Shown here: positions 25,742 to 33,949 of the stretch, one piece after another
Position numbering within the stretch: the stretch's first letter is position 1
Layout of the letters: each line of letters begins with the position of its first letter
IMG/VR virus record: IMGVR_UViG_3300050821_018577
Location: 1 to 64,000 of that record
Source of the DNA: a virus
Length of the DNA: 64,000 nucleotides
Direction: 5' to 3' (one strand)
Translations under genes and position numbers: made by a program
The notes under the pieces: generated by a model
What the model saw: only the letters and a program-made list of their open reading frames with translations
Told to the model about the DNA's origin: nothing
Databases searched by the model: none

Positions 25742-25998
25742 AATCTGAATGGCGTAAAACCGAAGAGACACTGGTCGATGTCTACGAAATCAACGGAGCC
25801 CGCTGCCATATTTGGATCGAGCAACGACCAGTCTATTGAGACCGTGGCAATTGGTTGGCACAGATAGAAGAAACTGTGCACGACCACAAACTGTCCCTGG
25901 ATGGGGCAGACCTATGGCCGCGGTACTATTTCGACTTGGACCGCGCAAAGCTAGAAATCGAGGCTTGGCTCAAAAAAAGAGGAGAGTGGCTGCCATGA
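25738..25998 (+). pseudogene. small gene interrupted by an in-frame TGA
   Basis: From ATG 25738 the frame runs 33 codons to TGA 25837-25839 and then stays open for a further 52 codons to TGA 25996-25998, which overlaps the next ATG in the usual ATGA way. Both halves look like real protein (...IWEQRP-type strand, then DRGNWLAQIEE...DGADLWPRYYFDLDRAKLEIEAWL). So the TGA is a nonsense mutation, a sequencing error, or a readthrough codon replacing Cys or Trp. Confidence 0.65.
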
Positions 25999-26480
25999 TT
26001 TGGGAGCTCATCAATCCGAGTGATGCAATCGTCTTTGAAACAGACAGCGTGGAATTGGCTGCATTGGCTGTGGCCGTAGTTGGTCGTGGCCAATACGGAG
26101 CCGAGGCTGACTGCACCGGCAAAAACGTGGAAATCCCAATGTTTGCATTTCAGTCCAGCGAAGAAACTGACAAATGGTTCATCGACTATTTCGGCGCTTC
26201 CTTGGAGCAATCTCTAAGCAGACGCAAAAGTGAACTTCCGGCTGTCTTACGGTCATTTACGCTAGGCCATCCCAAGGACCTGGAATCCTACAATCTCTCG
26301 CTTTCCTTTATCCCTCTGGAAAAGCACCAGGAATTCAAGTCCAAGTGGAAAGAACAACGTCGGTCTTCCATGAACGACATCTGCGGTTATGCCTGGCAAT
26401 GCGCTGACGAACTCGAAGGAACTGGAACACATCCGGCAAACATTCCTCCGCCGCAGACCCTATTCAGGGGCGCATCGTGA
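25995..26480 (+). CDS. hypothetical 161-residue protein
   Basis: The N-terminal half is alpha/beta (MIWELINPSDAIVFET, LAALAVAVVGRGQYGA), the C-terminal half helical with SMNDICGYAWQCADELE. Similar small phage proteins occur with no assigned role. Confidence 0.6.
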   Translation: MIWELINPSDAIVFETDSVELAALAVAVVGRGQYGAEADCTGKNVEIPMFAFQSSEETDKWFIDYFGASLEQSLSRRKSELPAVLRSFTLGHPKDLESYNLSLSFIPLEKHQEFKSKWKEQRRSSMNDICGYAWQCADELEGTGTHPANIPPPQTLFRGAS

Positions 26481-26803
26481 ATTGCCCGAACTGCACTTCG
26501 ACGAATATCGCCACCCATACCGTCACCGAATGGATTCCTTACGGTGAGGATCAACAGGCCTTTCAGGCCACCTTCCCGGTCTACACCTGCAACGATTGCG
26601 AGTTTGGCTGGCGCGATTATCTTGCCGAAGAAGCTATCGCTACGGCCATGCAGGAATATCTTGCATCGTCCGCCGACGGACTCGAGGAACGAGTCGCTTT
26701 AGTTACGGGGAGGATCCGGGAACTGCTGACGGAAACGATTAAGCCTACCGACGAGAGAGAACCATTTCGCGAGGCGCTGCTGCTTTTGGCGGCGGAATTA
26801 TGA
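26477..26803 (+). CDS. zinc-ribbon protein, 108 residues
   Basis: GTG start in an overlap. CPNC and CNDCEFGWRDY flank a beta hairpin as in zinc-ribbon adaptors. The helical C-terminus is acidic. YgiT-like antitoxin domains look similar, but no partner is seen. Confidence 0.6.
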   Translation: MNCPNCTSTNIATHTVTEWIPYGEDQQAFQATFPVYTCNDCEFGWRDYLAEEAIATAMQEYLASSADGLEERVALVTGRIRELLTETIKPTDEREPFREALLLLAAEL

Positions 26804-27087
26804 AAACACATTTAATGTGGTCTCCGACGAAAGGCTTTACTGAGCGGGTCGTCGTGTCCGCGAGATTAGTCAAGCGCGGTGTCTGTTCTTGCGGATTCCC
26901 GACCGTTGCAGACCATGTGCCGACCGGAAAAGTCTACGATGCCGTGCCAGATTCGCCAGAGAGCATGACATTTGTCTGCGGTGGCTGTAAGCAGGAAATC
27001 ACTGTGCCGTCGATTCTGGTTCGGGATAGCACAGATACTTGTGCTTTCAAACGATTGCCGGTGGGTCTTTTTGAATTGGAGTCCTGA
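26800..27087 (+). CDS. hypothetical 95-residue cysteine-containing protein
   Basis: CSCGFP and CGGCKQE give a probable zinc site between beta strands. It overlaps the upstream gene by 4 bases. Confidence 0.55.
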   Translation: MKTHLMWSPTKGFTERVVVSARLVKRGVCSCGFPTVADHVPTGKVYDAVPDSPESMTFVCGGCKQEITVPSILVRDSTDTCAFKRLPVGLFELES

Positions 27088-27089
27088 CA

Positions 27090-27167
27090 ATGCCGGTCAT
27101 CGGGAAAGACCTTTGTTGTCGACGCAAAGACCGCAAAGAGTGGCGCTGTCCTTCTGATGGGCAATGA
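27090..27167 (+). CDS. possible 25-residue peptide
   Basis: The ATG lies two bases after the upstream TGA, and the frame ends 11 bases into the next gene. Basic with a CC pair. It may simply be a spacer with a chance frame. Confidence 0.3.
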   Translation: MPVIGKDLCCRRKDRKEWRCPSDGQ

Positions 27168-27390
27168 GATATTACAGTGCAAATTCTGCAAGTCCGAAAA
27201 CCTCGAACGGACCACCGAAGAATTTGCTTTCCTGGTGACGAAAAAGAAAGACGGAACGGTCGTGGACAGGGCTTTCAAAGGGATTATGTTCGCAGTGCAA
27301 TGCCTCGATTGCAAGGAACAATTCGCCGTATTGGACACGCCTAGAGATGAAAAGCATTGGCAGTCGCTCAAACGATGGGAGGAGCAATGA
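27157..27390 (+). CDS. zinc-ribbon protein, 77 residues
   Basis: CKFCKSENLER and CLDCKEQFAV form a compact zinc ribbon like that of the 26477 gene. Likely an adaptor or antitoxin-like fold. Confidence 0.6.
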   Translation: MGNEILQCKFCKSENLERTTEEFAFLVTKKKDGTVVDRAFKGIMFAVQCLDCKEQFAVLDTPRDEKHWQSLKRWEEQ

Positions 27391-27521
27391 CGGAACGCAG
27401 AATCGCCAGAGCTTGGCGTTGGGTAAAGCATCGTCTCGGCATCGACAACTGGACCGAGCGCCGAGAGAAAGAGCGTCGAGCGAAATTGGAAAGGATAAGC
27501 CATGACAAGCGGTGTGATTAG
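27387..27521 (+). CDS. 44-residue basic peptide
   Basis: Arg/Lys-rich helix (RAWRWVKHRLG, RREKERRAKLERI). ATGA overlap upstream, and its TAG is immediately followed by the ATG of the PurA-like gene, so the two are probably co-translated. Confidence 0.5.
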   Translation: MTERRIARAWRWVKHRLGIDNWTERREKERRAKLERISHDKRCD

Positions 27522-28619
27522 ATGAAGCGCGCTTTCCTAGTTGCCGGGCTTGGCTGGGGTGACGAATCGAAAGGGGCAACGACTGATTTTTTGACCTGGA
27601 AGTATGGAGCTGGTCTTGTAGTTAGATATTCGGGCGGTTCCCAATGCGGCCATAATGTCGTGACTCCCGACGGCCGTCATCACACCTTCCAACAATTCGG
27701 CGCCGGCATGTTCCATCCAGGTATCCGGACGCATCTCTCGCGGTTCATGCTGATAAACCCGATGAACATGATGCGCGAGGAAGAACATTTGCGCGAAGTC
27801 GGCATCACCGATGCCTGGGAGCGGACGTCAGTGGATCCGCGCGCGTTAATCATCACGCCATTCCATCGAGAGCTGAATCGTGCGATGACGCCGGCAGGCA
27901 CGACCAGTTGCGGCCATGGAGTAGGTGTATGCCGCGAAATGCACCTGGCTTATGGCGACCGAGTTTTATTTGCCGGCGACCTGCTGGACAAAGAAAAGAC
28001 GATTACAAAATTGCAGTGGACCCAATTAAAATGCTTAGAAAAATTTGCAATCGAGTCAAGGGCGTGGCCCATACCAGAAGCCCTTAAAGACCTTCAAATG
28101 TCAGAACTCTGTTGGGACTGGTACAAAGACTGGCGCGAACTGGTTCAAATTCGCCATCTCACCGGAATGCTTGACCACGAAACCATCATCTTTGAAGGGG
28201 CCCAGGGCGTGCTGCTCGATGAAACCCACGGCGATGAAGGTTTCAACACTTGGACGGACACGACGTTCAACAATGCGAATACACTGCTCGATGAAGCCGG
28301 CTTCGATGGCCAACGCACCCGGGTTGGCGTCATCCGGACTTACTACACGCGGCACGGCGCCGGGCCGTTTCCGACCGAGGATCCGGCGTTAAACTATCCC
28401 GAACCGCACAACGAAGATTCCGGCTATCAGGGCAAGTTCCGCCGCGGCAAGTTCGATGATGCCCTGTTTCATAAGGCTCTAGACATTTGTGGTGGGATCG
28501 ATTGGCTGGCCGTGAACCATATAGACCGGTTCGATTTGAGTCCGGAGGGCTATTACAAGTGGCACAACATCTTCGGGTACGGCCCGACCTGTAAAGACCG
28601 CCAAGAGAGTTGGCGATGA
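27522..28619 (+). CDS. adenylosuccinate synthetase homologue (PurA/PurZ type)
   Basis: The family joins aspartate to IMP (PurA) or to dGMP in phages with 2-aminoadenine DNA (PurZ). The product has 365 residues. The P-loop-like GWGDESKGATTD (residues 11-22) corresponds to PurA GDEGKGK and keeps the catalytic Asp, but Gly is replaced by Ser and the last Lys by Ala. GGSQCGHNVV keeps the catalytic His. FEGAQGVLLDE, NTWTDTTFNN and TRHGAGPFPTEDP match substrate- and aspartate-binding segments. Shorter than bacterial PurA (about 430) and with phage-like loops. No DatZ, MazZ or DpoZ gene is seen here, so Z-DNA synthesis is possible but unproven. Confidence 0.85.
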   Translation: MKRAFLVAGLGWGDESKGATTDFLTWKYGAGLVVRYSGGSQCGHNVVTPDGRHHTFQQFGAGMFHPGIRTHLSRFMLINPMNMMREEEHLREVGITDAWERTSVDPRALIITPFHRELNRAMTPAGTTSCGHGVGVCREMHLAYGDRVLFAGDLLDKEKTITKLQWTQLKCLEKFAIESRAWPIPEALKDLQMSELCWDWYKDWRELVQIRHLTGMLDHETIIFEGAQGVLLDETHGDEGFNTWTDTTFNNANTLLDEAGFDGQRTRVGVIRTYYTRHGAGPFPTEDPALNYPEPHNEDSGYQGKFRRGKFDDALFHKALDICGGIDWLAVNHIDRFDLSPEGYYKWHNIFGYGPTCKDRQESWR

Positions 28620-28816
28620 AAGTAAGCGAGTGGCTTCGTAAATACCAGATTACCGGTGCAGTCCCAGATGAAAAAGGCCTGAGCATGGATTCCACCGACG
28701 CTGTCTTTGCCTTCTGGTGCGGCTGGCTCATGCGCGAAACAATGCTCACAAGGACTATAGACGACCAACTTGCGATGGCCATCAGGGCCGCCGAATTCAT
28801 CGAGGCACAGAAATGA
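28616..28816 (+). CDS. hypothetical 66-residue helical protein
   Basis: The ATG overlaps the PurA-like stop. Helices around MKVSEWLRKY and DDQLAMAIRAAEFIE with a Trp/Cys-rich centre. Possibly a small partner of a neighbour. Confidence 0.55.
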   Translation: MKVSEWLRKYQITGAVPDEKGLSMDSTDAVFAFWCGWLMRETMLTRTIDDQLAMAIRAAEFIEAQK

Positions 28817-29022
28817 ATTTTCTAGTGAAAATCAATGGCGGAGTAAACGACGGCCGACAATTCATCGTCGAGAACAAAACCACCTGGGAAGAAGCCGGCG
28901 ATGAGATTTGCACCAAGCTTGGGCTGCGCCGCGACGACTACGACTTTCTGACGGTAATTCAGTTACCCTTAACTTCCGGCAAAGAATATGAGGTAAAAGG
29001 AGACTTAGATGCAATTCATTGA
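28813..29022 (+). CDS. hypothetical 69-residue protein
   Basis: Ubiquitin-like beta-alpha-beta pattern (MNFLVKINGGVNDGRQFIVENKT...DEICTKLG). It overlaps the RtcB gene by 14 bases, and AAAAGGAGA inside it is the RtcB ribosome binding site. Confidence 0.55.
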   Translation: MNFLVKINGGVNDGRQFIVENKTTWEEAGDEICTKLGLRRDDYDFLTVIQLPLTSGKEYEVKGDLDAIH

Positions 29023-30190
29023 GAACATCCCTGTATGGGGCAAGCCCGACGATGGTGCGCTATCGCAGATTAAAACCTGCGCGCAAACAGCCGACAAGGT
29101 TGCACTGATGGCTGACCATCATCGTGGCTATGCCGTACCAATCGGCGGCGTCGTAGCCTACCGCGATTCCATCAGTCCGAGCGGCGTTGGATTTGACATC
29201 GCGTGCGGCAACAAAGCCGTGCTCACGGACATGCCCGGCGAAGCTCTGCGCAATAACATCCACGCGGTCATGGATGCCATCTGGAAAACCATCAGCTTCG
29301 GCGTAGGCGGCACAAACAACGAGCAGGTAGACCATTCGCTCTTTGCGCGTGATGCTCATCCCGGGTGGAATACGGATGCCGCCAAACCGTTGAAGCGGAT
29401 GGCGCAAGAGCAGCTCGGCACGGTCGGTTCGGGTAATCACTACGTCGATGTATTCACCGACGAACTGGACCGCGTGTGGGTCGGCGTGCACTTCGGCTCC
29501 CGCGGGCTAGGCCATAAAATCGCCACCTGGTTCCTGAACGCTGCCGGGGCAAAAGACGGCATGGACGTCGAGCCATGCGTCCTGAAAGCCGAATCGGATC
29601 TCGGAGCACAATACCTCTCGGCCATGGACCTGGCCGGAAAGTATGCCTATGCCGGCAGGGATTGGGTTTGCCAGCGCGTAGCGGCCATCCTGGGGGCCAA
29701 AGTCCTCGAGGAAGTCCATAACCACCATAACTTCGCTTGGCGCGAAATCCATGGCGGCGAGCACTATTGGGTCGTCCGCAAAGGGGCTACCCCGGCTTTT
29801 CCAGGGCAGAAAGGCTTTGTTGGCGGGACTATGGGCGAAATCTCCGTCATCCTCGAAGGCATAGAGAACGAAGCCGCGAAGTATTCGCTCTACAGCACCG
29901 TGCACGGCGCCGGCCGGGTCATGGGGCGGTCGGAAGCGAAAGGCAAGGTCGACCGCAAGACCGGGGAAGTAAAGCGAGTCGGAAAAGTCACCCAACAAAT
30001 GATGGACGGTTGGGTACAGCGTGCGAACATCGAACTGCGCGGCGCCGGCCTGGATGAATCACCAGACTGTTACAAACGCCTGCCGGATGTTTTGGCAGAG
30101 CACGGAGACAGCATCAGGATTTTACACACATTGACACCGGTTGGGGTAGCGATGGCGTCCGCTCACGAAAAAGACCCCCACAAGGACTAG
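29009..30190 (+). CDS. rtcB: RtcB-type RNA ligase
   Basis: It joins RNA ends bearing 2',3'-cyclic phosphate or 3'-phosphate to 5'-OH using GTP and Mn2+. The product has 393 residues. Metal- and guanylate-binding motifs are present: SGVGFDIACGN (Cys66), GSGNHYVDV, VHFGSRGLGH, EVHNHHNFAW, VRKGATPA, and VHGAGRVMGR with the His that becomes guanylylated. It is complete and probably active. In phages RtcB can repair tRNAs cut by host anticodon nucleases. Here it also fits with the tRNA cluster at 47 kb. TAG stop. Confidence 0.93.
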   Translation: MQFIENIPVWGKPDDGALSQIKTCAQTADKVALMADHHRGYAVPIGGVVAYRDSISPSGVGFDIACGNKAVLTDMPGEALRNNIHAVMDAIWKTISFGVGGTNNEQVDHSLFARDAHPGWNTDAAKPLKRMAQEQLGTVGSGNHYVDVFTDELDRVWVGVHFGSRGLGHKIATWFLNAAGAKDGMDVEPCVLKAESDLGAQYLSAMDLAGKYAYAGRDWVCQRVAAILGAKVLEEVHNHHNFAWREIHGGEHYWVVRKGATPAFPGQKGFVGGTMGEISVILEGIENEAAKYSLYSTVHGAGRVMGRSEAKGKVDRKTGEVKRVGKVTQQMMDGWVQRANIELRGAGLDESPDCYKRLPDVLAEHGDSIRILHTLTPVGVAMASAHEKDPHKD

Positions 30191-30702
30191 AGCTCTCTGA
30201 TTGCCTTGGCGAGCAATTCGCGGTCATACTGTGGCGAATGCTCCATCAGTTTCTCAATTTTCTGTGCCGCTTCTTCCAAGGTATCCTTTCGAGCTTTTTC
30301 CGCACGGTCATACTGCACACGCACAATTTGCTCAACGCAGCTGGTGGCGTCTCCGGGCCACGCCGCGACGCCTTCCTGGGTGAGCGCATCGAGTATCGCC
30401 AGCATGATTTCCGAAGGATCGCGCCGACACCCAGCCTTGCGCCACAACCACTGCAAGTTATTATCCAGGTCGGTTTCGGTCTGAGCGTCCTCTGACGGAA
30501 CAAATCCTTTGCGCAGTAGGTCCAGTTTCACTTGCTTGCGATAGTGTTGCTGGTAGGTATTGGTGTTGCGGTCCTGCAAAAGCGGCCGAAGGAAAGCCGC
30601 TGCTTCTTCATCGAGACGGATACCGTCGCGGCCATCGTGCGTCAGGAATGGGACAAGTTTGTCGCCAGCCCATCCATCTTCAATCTGCCAATTTTGTTCC
30701 AT
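30187..30702 (-). CDS. hypothetical 171-residue protein
   Basis: Convergent with rtcB, with 4-base overlap at the 3' ends. Helical and charged. The C-terminal part is an amphipathic helix bundle (CVEQIVRVQYDRAEKARKD). Starts behind AGGGAGGCGAAG. Function unknown. Confidence 0.6.
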   Translation of the reverse strand: MEQNWQIEDGWAGDKLVPFLTHDGRDGIRLDEEAAAFLRPLLQDRNTNTYQQHYRKQVKLDLLRKGFVPSEDAQTETDLDNNLQWLWRKAGCRRDPSEIMLAILDALTQEGVAAWPGDATSCVEQIVRVQYDRAEKARKDTLEEAAQKIEKLMEHSPQYDRELLAKAIREL

Positions 30703-30719
30703 CTTCGCCTCCCTGTCAT

Positions 30720-30866
30720 GTAAACAAGAGATTTGACGTAACGGGCCTGAATGTGCTGGCCAGGAATCTCGCTAGGCAGCAAATCACAGGACCATGCGTC
30801 GTGCCCGCGTCGGCGGAAAGCCTCGCGCACTATTCCTGAAAACTCGCAGGCTACCAGCACCCTCAC
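30720..30866 (-). pseudogene. remnant of a phage DNA-methyltransferase-like gene
   Basis: GTG 30866 begins MRVLVACEFSGIVREAF...HDAWSCDLLPSE...GQHIQ, the N-terminus of a common phage protein with a SAM-methyltransferase-like fold. After about 48 codons similarity stops and the frame runs into the leader of the next gene. The rest, including the usual HPPCT motif, is missing, so it is a truncated copy. Confidence 0.6.
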
Positions 30867-31120
30867 TTAGTCTCCTCCTCCGCTCGCAAGGAGCATTTCT
30901 TTATTACCGCCCGCGCCATTTTCATATATTGGTGATAGGCATAGGCCGTCGACGGATTGCCTTCAATGTCGCGTAATCCATCCCAATCAAAATCCCCTTG
31001 CGTATTGCACAGGACCTTGGCTATTTTCTCCACCAACGGCATTGGGAGCGGACCTCCGCGTCGCCGCAAAGAATCGCGTAAATTCTTACGGCTATTCAGC
31101 AATTTTGCTCTATCTATCAT
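30863..31120 (-). CDS. hypothetical 85-residue protein
   Basis: Starts ATGA-overlapped behind GCGGAGGACAA. Basic helical N-terminus, acidic C-terminus ending CSLRAEEETK. The SLRAE tail is shared with the upstream gene through a 17-bp DNA repeat. Confidence 0.6.
   Translation of the reverse strand: MIDRAKLLNSRKNLRDSLRRRGGPLPMPLVEKIAKVLCNTQGDFDWDGLRDIEGNPSTAYAYHQYMKMARAVIKKCSLRAEEETK
30876..30892. repeat. 17-bp direct repeat, copy 1
   Basis: TCCTCCGCTCGCAAGGA, identical at 31124-31140. In the minus strand it encodes the SLRAE tail of a gene and holds the GGAGGA ribosome binding site for the following gene. Confidence 0.6.
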
Positions 31121-32040
31121 TTGTCCTCCGCTCGCAAGGAAGCTGGGGGCGGGGCTGCACCAAAATCTTCTTGGCGCGGACTGGAGTAATGCTGGCCGCT
31201 GTGCCCAAACACTCGCTTGCAATTCCATGAATGCGAAACACCATTTATCCATCGCTCTACGCGATAATTGCAAACGGTGGAATTTTCAGCTTCCACCTGC
31301 GGCTCGGCGGCTGCCAGGGCGCGCAATTCCAGTGAACAATTCCGCGCCATTGCAATGCGCTGCGAATCATAACCTTGTGCTGCCGCCTCATCAGCATCAT
31401 CGTCCCATCGCCTTGCCAGAGCTAAAATCGCGTCAACTGGCACGTCGCGCTCCGCCCCTGCTGCTCGCGGGGCTGCGGCCAGCGCACGCTCTGCTATACA
31501 GCGATGGCAAGTTATCGGCTTATCATCCCGTTCGGCGGCAACTGCGTAGTTACCCGCACGCAGATTGCAGGTATGCTGCCATGCCAGCATCTTTTCGGCC
31601 CACACGTTCTGCGGCTCCCGTTCCGGCACCGCTGATGCGTCCAGCTTTAGGGCTTCAAATTGCGCTTTGGGAACCCCACCGTCATAACCGTTTCGTTCCA
31701 GTAACATTGGCTTATCATCTGGCACCGCTGGCTCGGCAGGGCGCTTATGCTCACGAATTGGACCTGTGTTTTCCTCGCCGCACCAGCAGGTGGTACCCGC
31801 GTTATAGGTATGCTTGCGCTCTGTGGGCGGCGGCGCTGGCGTGGGCGCAGGAGCGGCGGTATCGTCGTCTTTCCACCACGCTCCAAGTTCACCGAACGCT
31901 GTTCGTATCTCTGCCCAAGTTAAACTACCGTTTGCTGCATCTCCGCGAGCAACACACATTCGGTATAGTTGTGTCCTCAACGCTGTCACTCGCTCCCGCA
32001 GTTCCCGCTCCGGTGTCATGGCTTCCAGTTTATCGCGCAT
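31117..32040 (-). CDS. hypothetical 307-residue protein
   Basis: Helical N-terminus, a Pro/Ala-rich linker (PAPTPAPPP, about residues 65-75), CWCGEEN, and later segments with CHRC and Cys/Trp/His residues (NCKRVFGHSGQH). The last segment resembles the 'RCNKELGHSGDHVH' motif of the protein at 41341, a small Cys/His motif common in phage proteins. It ends PASLRAEDK. Confidence 0.6.
   Translation of the reverse strand: MRDKLEAMTPERELRERVTALRTQLYRMCVARGDAANGSLTWAEIRTAFGELGAWWKDDDTAAPAPTPAPPPTERKHTYNAGTTCWCGEENTGPIREHKRPAEPAVPDDKPMLLERNGYDGGVPKAQFEALKLDASAVPEREPQNVWAEKMLAWQHTCNLRAGNYAVAAERDDKPITCHRCIAERALAAAPRAAGAERDVPVDAILALARRWDDDADEAAAQGYDSQRIAMARNCSLELRALAAAEPQVEAENSTVCNYRVERWINGVSHSWNCKRVFGHSGQHYSSPRQEDFGAAPPPASLRAEDK
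31124..31140. repeat. 17-bp direct repeat, copy 2
   Basis: Identical to 30876-30892, in the same position relative to a gene end and the next start on the minus strand. Confidence 0.6.
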
Positions 32041-32155
32041 TACAGAAAATCCTTTCTATCAGCCAGAATATCAGGCCGACTCCAAACCCAAGCCATGCTG
32101 CAAATAGCTGCGTGTCACGGAAGCGGGCCGCTGGCTCCTTGGGATGGGCTTTCAT
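32030..32155 (-). CDS. 41-residue membrane peptide
   Basis: A charged N-terminus (KAHPKEPAARFRDTQ) followed by one hydrophobic span (LFAAWLGFGVGLIFWLI). It overlaps the start of the next gene and the stop of the previous one. Confidence 0.45.
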   Translation of the reverse strand: MKAHPKEPAARFRDTQLFAAWLGFGVGLIFWLIERIFCNAR

Positions 32156-32469
32156 GGCGCTGCCTTCTTGTAATCGACTATTTCCACCTCACATCTCTCC
32201 GACCGAGAGGTGCAGTAAAAATTAACTATGATTAAGTCGCCGTCAGGAACTGGCTCAGCAAGTGAGCATGTGACCGTTATTTGATGGACGAACGAACACC
32301 ACATGTACTGGTTCAGATTTTGCGTCGAAGGTGGTGGAAGTTTTGGATTGGGAATTGTAGCCAGAACCTCATAATATTCGTACGGAGGAATGACCGGAAT
32401 CGCTCGCCAAACAAGCCATGAGCCAGTAACAATCACCACAAGCAACAATAGATTGACCGCGACCCTCAT
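32152..32469 (-). CDS. membrane-anchored or secreted protein, 105 residues
   Basis: N-terminal hydrophobic segment (residues 4-22), a Pro-rich stretch, then a cysteine-containing domain (four Cys) likely outside the cytoplasm. Starts at ATG 32469. Function unknown. Confidence 0.55.
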   Translation of the reverse strand: MRVAVNLLLLVVIVTGSWLVWRAIPVIPPYEYYEVLATIPNPKLPPPSTQNLNQYMWCSFVHQITVTCSLAEPVPDGDLIIVNFYCTSRSERCEVEIVDYKKAAP

Positions 32470-32470
32470 T

Positions 32471-32749
32471 TCACTTCCTCCCGTTTCCCGCCCCGCTGCC
32501 CGCGGACCATCTGACTTTACGCGGGTCTTTCTCGGCGTGGTGTGGTCCGCAAAGATGGACAAGGTTTTCGATCCTATCGTCGCGCCTCGGCCAGCGTTTG
32601 TTTATGTGATGCGGATCGCGGGCTGGCATGGAGCAGCGATATAAGGCTTCCTGCTCTCCATCCTCAATCCGCGGCATCAACTCCTCGCATCGCCCGCCTG
32701 AGCGTTTGGCCAGTTCCTCCACCCTGCGCTTCCAGTCCTTCCGAAACAA
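32471..32749 (-). CDS. HNH-like endonuclease
   Basis: The product has 92 residues. RCEEL, CSMPARDPHHINKRW and LVHLCGPHHAEK give the CxxxC-like, HH and C-x2-HH elements of a compact HNH nuclease. It may act in packaging or as a homing enzyme. It lies on the other side of the genome from terminase, and it overlaps the 3' end of the adenine methyltransferase gene. Confidence 0.65.
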   Translation of the reverse strand: MFRKDWKRRVEELAKRSGGRCEELMPRIEDGEQEALYRCSMPARDPHHINKRWPRRDDRIENLVHLCGPHHAEKDPRKVRWSAGSGAGNGRK

Positions 32750-33522
32750 GACCTCGGAGCCATCAACTCGTACATACGTCTTACGGTCGGTGTACCCACG
32801 CCGGCGCTTCTCGTCAGGATCGCGGAATAGATTTCAGGTAGGCCCGCCTCACCTAATTCACCGAGCACGGCATCGACCAGTGCGCGCCAGGTGTTTTTAC
32901 GTGCCACTCCGCCAGCAAGTATCTCTTTCGCAAATCCGGCCATCCGGTCGACCTGTACGGCTTGGTCGTATAAGGCGAAGCCTACCATGTCTCGGCGATG
33001 ATTCTTTTCAAAGAGCACGAACATGAGCGGCAGACGCAAACGAGGAAACAGGCGCCGCGGAATTATCTCCGCGCGCATCGACCAGTGGGCCCGCCAGCGT
33101 TCCACCGTGTTGTGTGTCTGCATCGCATAGGCCGGCAACAGCAGCCCGCATGTCCGGCAATCCGCCAGGTGCGTGATGCGCTGCAGGAACGCGCCGATAG
33201 TGCGTACGGCGAACGGGGGATTGCCCACCGCCGCGGTAATGCCCTCGGGTAGCTCCACGGACCTAAAATCGCCAGTAATGACCTTTCGTCCTGTGTTCTG
33301 CCGACAAGCTTCGGCGACGTCAGGGTCGAGCTCTACGCCAATAGCCGGGATCTCCCCTGGAATAGCCTTCAAAAACGCTCCCAGCCCGCAGGAAGGCTCA
33401 AGAACCAGGTCTGAGGCAGAGAGATGCGGGAAGAACTTTTCGACCAGTTCAATCGCCGCCCATTCGGGGGTCCAATACTGGTACTGCGCCGCGTTCAAGC
33501 GTTGGTCGAAATGAAGCTGCAT
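32677..33522 (-). CDS. N6-adenine DNA methyltransferase
   Basis: The product has 281 residues. LEPSCGLGAFL is SAM motif I, IGVELDP motif II and GNPPF the catalytic motif IV of amino-methyltransferases. YWTPEWAAIELVEKFF is a typical N-terminal helix. The last 25 residues overlap the HNH gene and look non-native. It probably methylates adenine in phage DNA, giving protection against host nucleases. Confidence 0.82.
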   Translation of the reverse strand: MQLHFDQRLNAAQYQYWTPEWAAIELVEKFFPHLSASDLVLEPSCGLGAFLKAIPGEIPAIGVELDPDVAEACRQNTGRKVITGDFRSVELPEGITAAVGNPPFAVRTIGAFLQRITHLADCRTCGLLLPAYAMQTHNTVERWRAHWSMRAEIIPRRLFPRLRLPLMFVLFEKNHRRDMVGFALYDQAVQVDRMAGFAKEILAGGVARKNTWRALVDAVLGELGEAGLPEIYSAILTRSAGVGTPTVRRMYELMAPRSCFGRTGSAGWRNWPNAQAGDARS

Positions 33523-33753
33523 TCACCAGGGCCTCGGCTTGAACATCATGTCCCACGCCCAATCCTGCGTGTACGGACAGAACGGGCAAATCCAACCATT
33601 CTCGGTCGCTACCAGCTTGCCTTCACCGTCCAGATGGTGCTCATCGGTGCGATTGCCGCTCCCGCAGGTGAACGGGTGCATCCAGCCTTCTTCCTGGAAG
33701 CGATTGAGCCCCTCAACTTGTTCCTTGGTCCAGGGCGCTTCGATTTTATTCAT
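33523..33753 (-). CDS. hypothetical 76-residue zinc-binding protein
   Basis: FTCGSG...H...WICPFC gives a Cys/His zinc site, in a pattern known from many small phage proteins starting with WTxEQVExLNxFQ. Function unknown. Confidence 0.65.
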   Translation of the reverse strand: MNKIEAPWTKEQVEGLNRFQEEGWMHPFTCGSGNRTDEHHLDGEGKLVATENGWICPFCPYTQDWAWDMMFKPRPW

Positions 33754-33947
33754 GCTTTTGGCATCAACTTCCGGTCGTCCACAGCGATAAGTTCTCCGAA
33801 GCCGGTTGTTGGATCGACTTCGTATTCCATCTTGTGTTCATAGCCGAGGAATTTGGCCGCTTTCAACGCCTCGCCGGTCAAGCCGGCCTTTTCCGCTTCG
33901 TCGTAGGACTGCTCTTTTGAGGAATGGACGTAGATTGTGATTCGCAT
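33750..33947 (-). CDS. hypothetical 65-residue protein
   Basis: Beta-alpha-beta pattern (MRITIYVHSS, AEKAGLTGEALKAAKFLG, KMEYEVDPTTG). ATGA overlap with the downstream gene. Function unknown. Confidence 0.55.
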   Translation of the reverse strand: MRITIYVHSSKEQSYDEAEKAGLTGEALKAAKFLGYEHKMEYEVDPTTGFGELIAVDDRKLMPKA

Positions 33948-33949
33948 TG

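Noticed and set aside
30957-32225. 422-codon plus-strand open frame
   Set aside because: Opposite of the real minus-strand genes at 30863, 31117 and 32030. Its composition is not protein-like.
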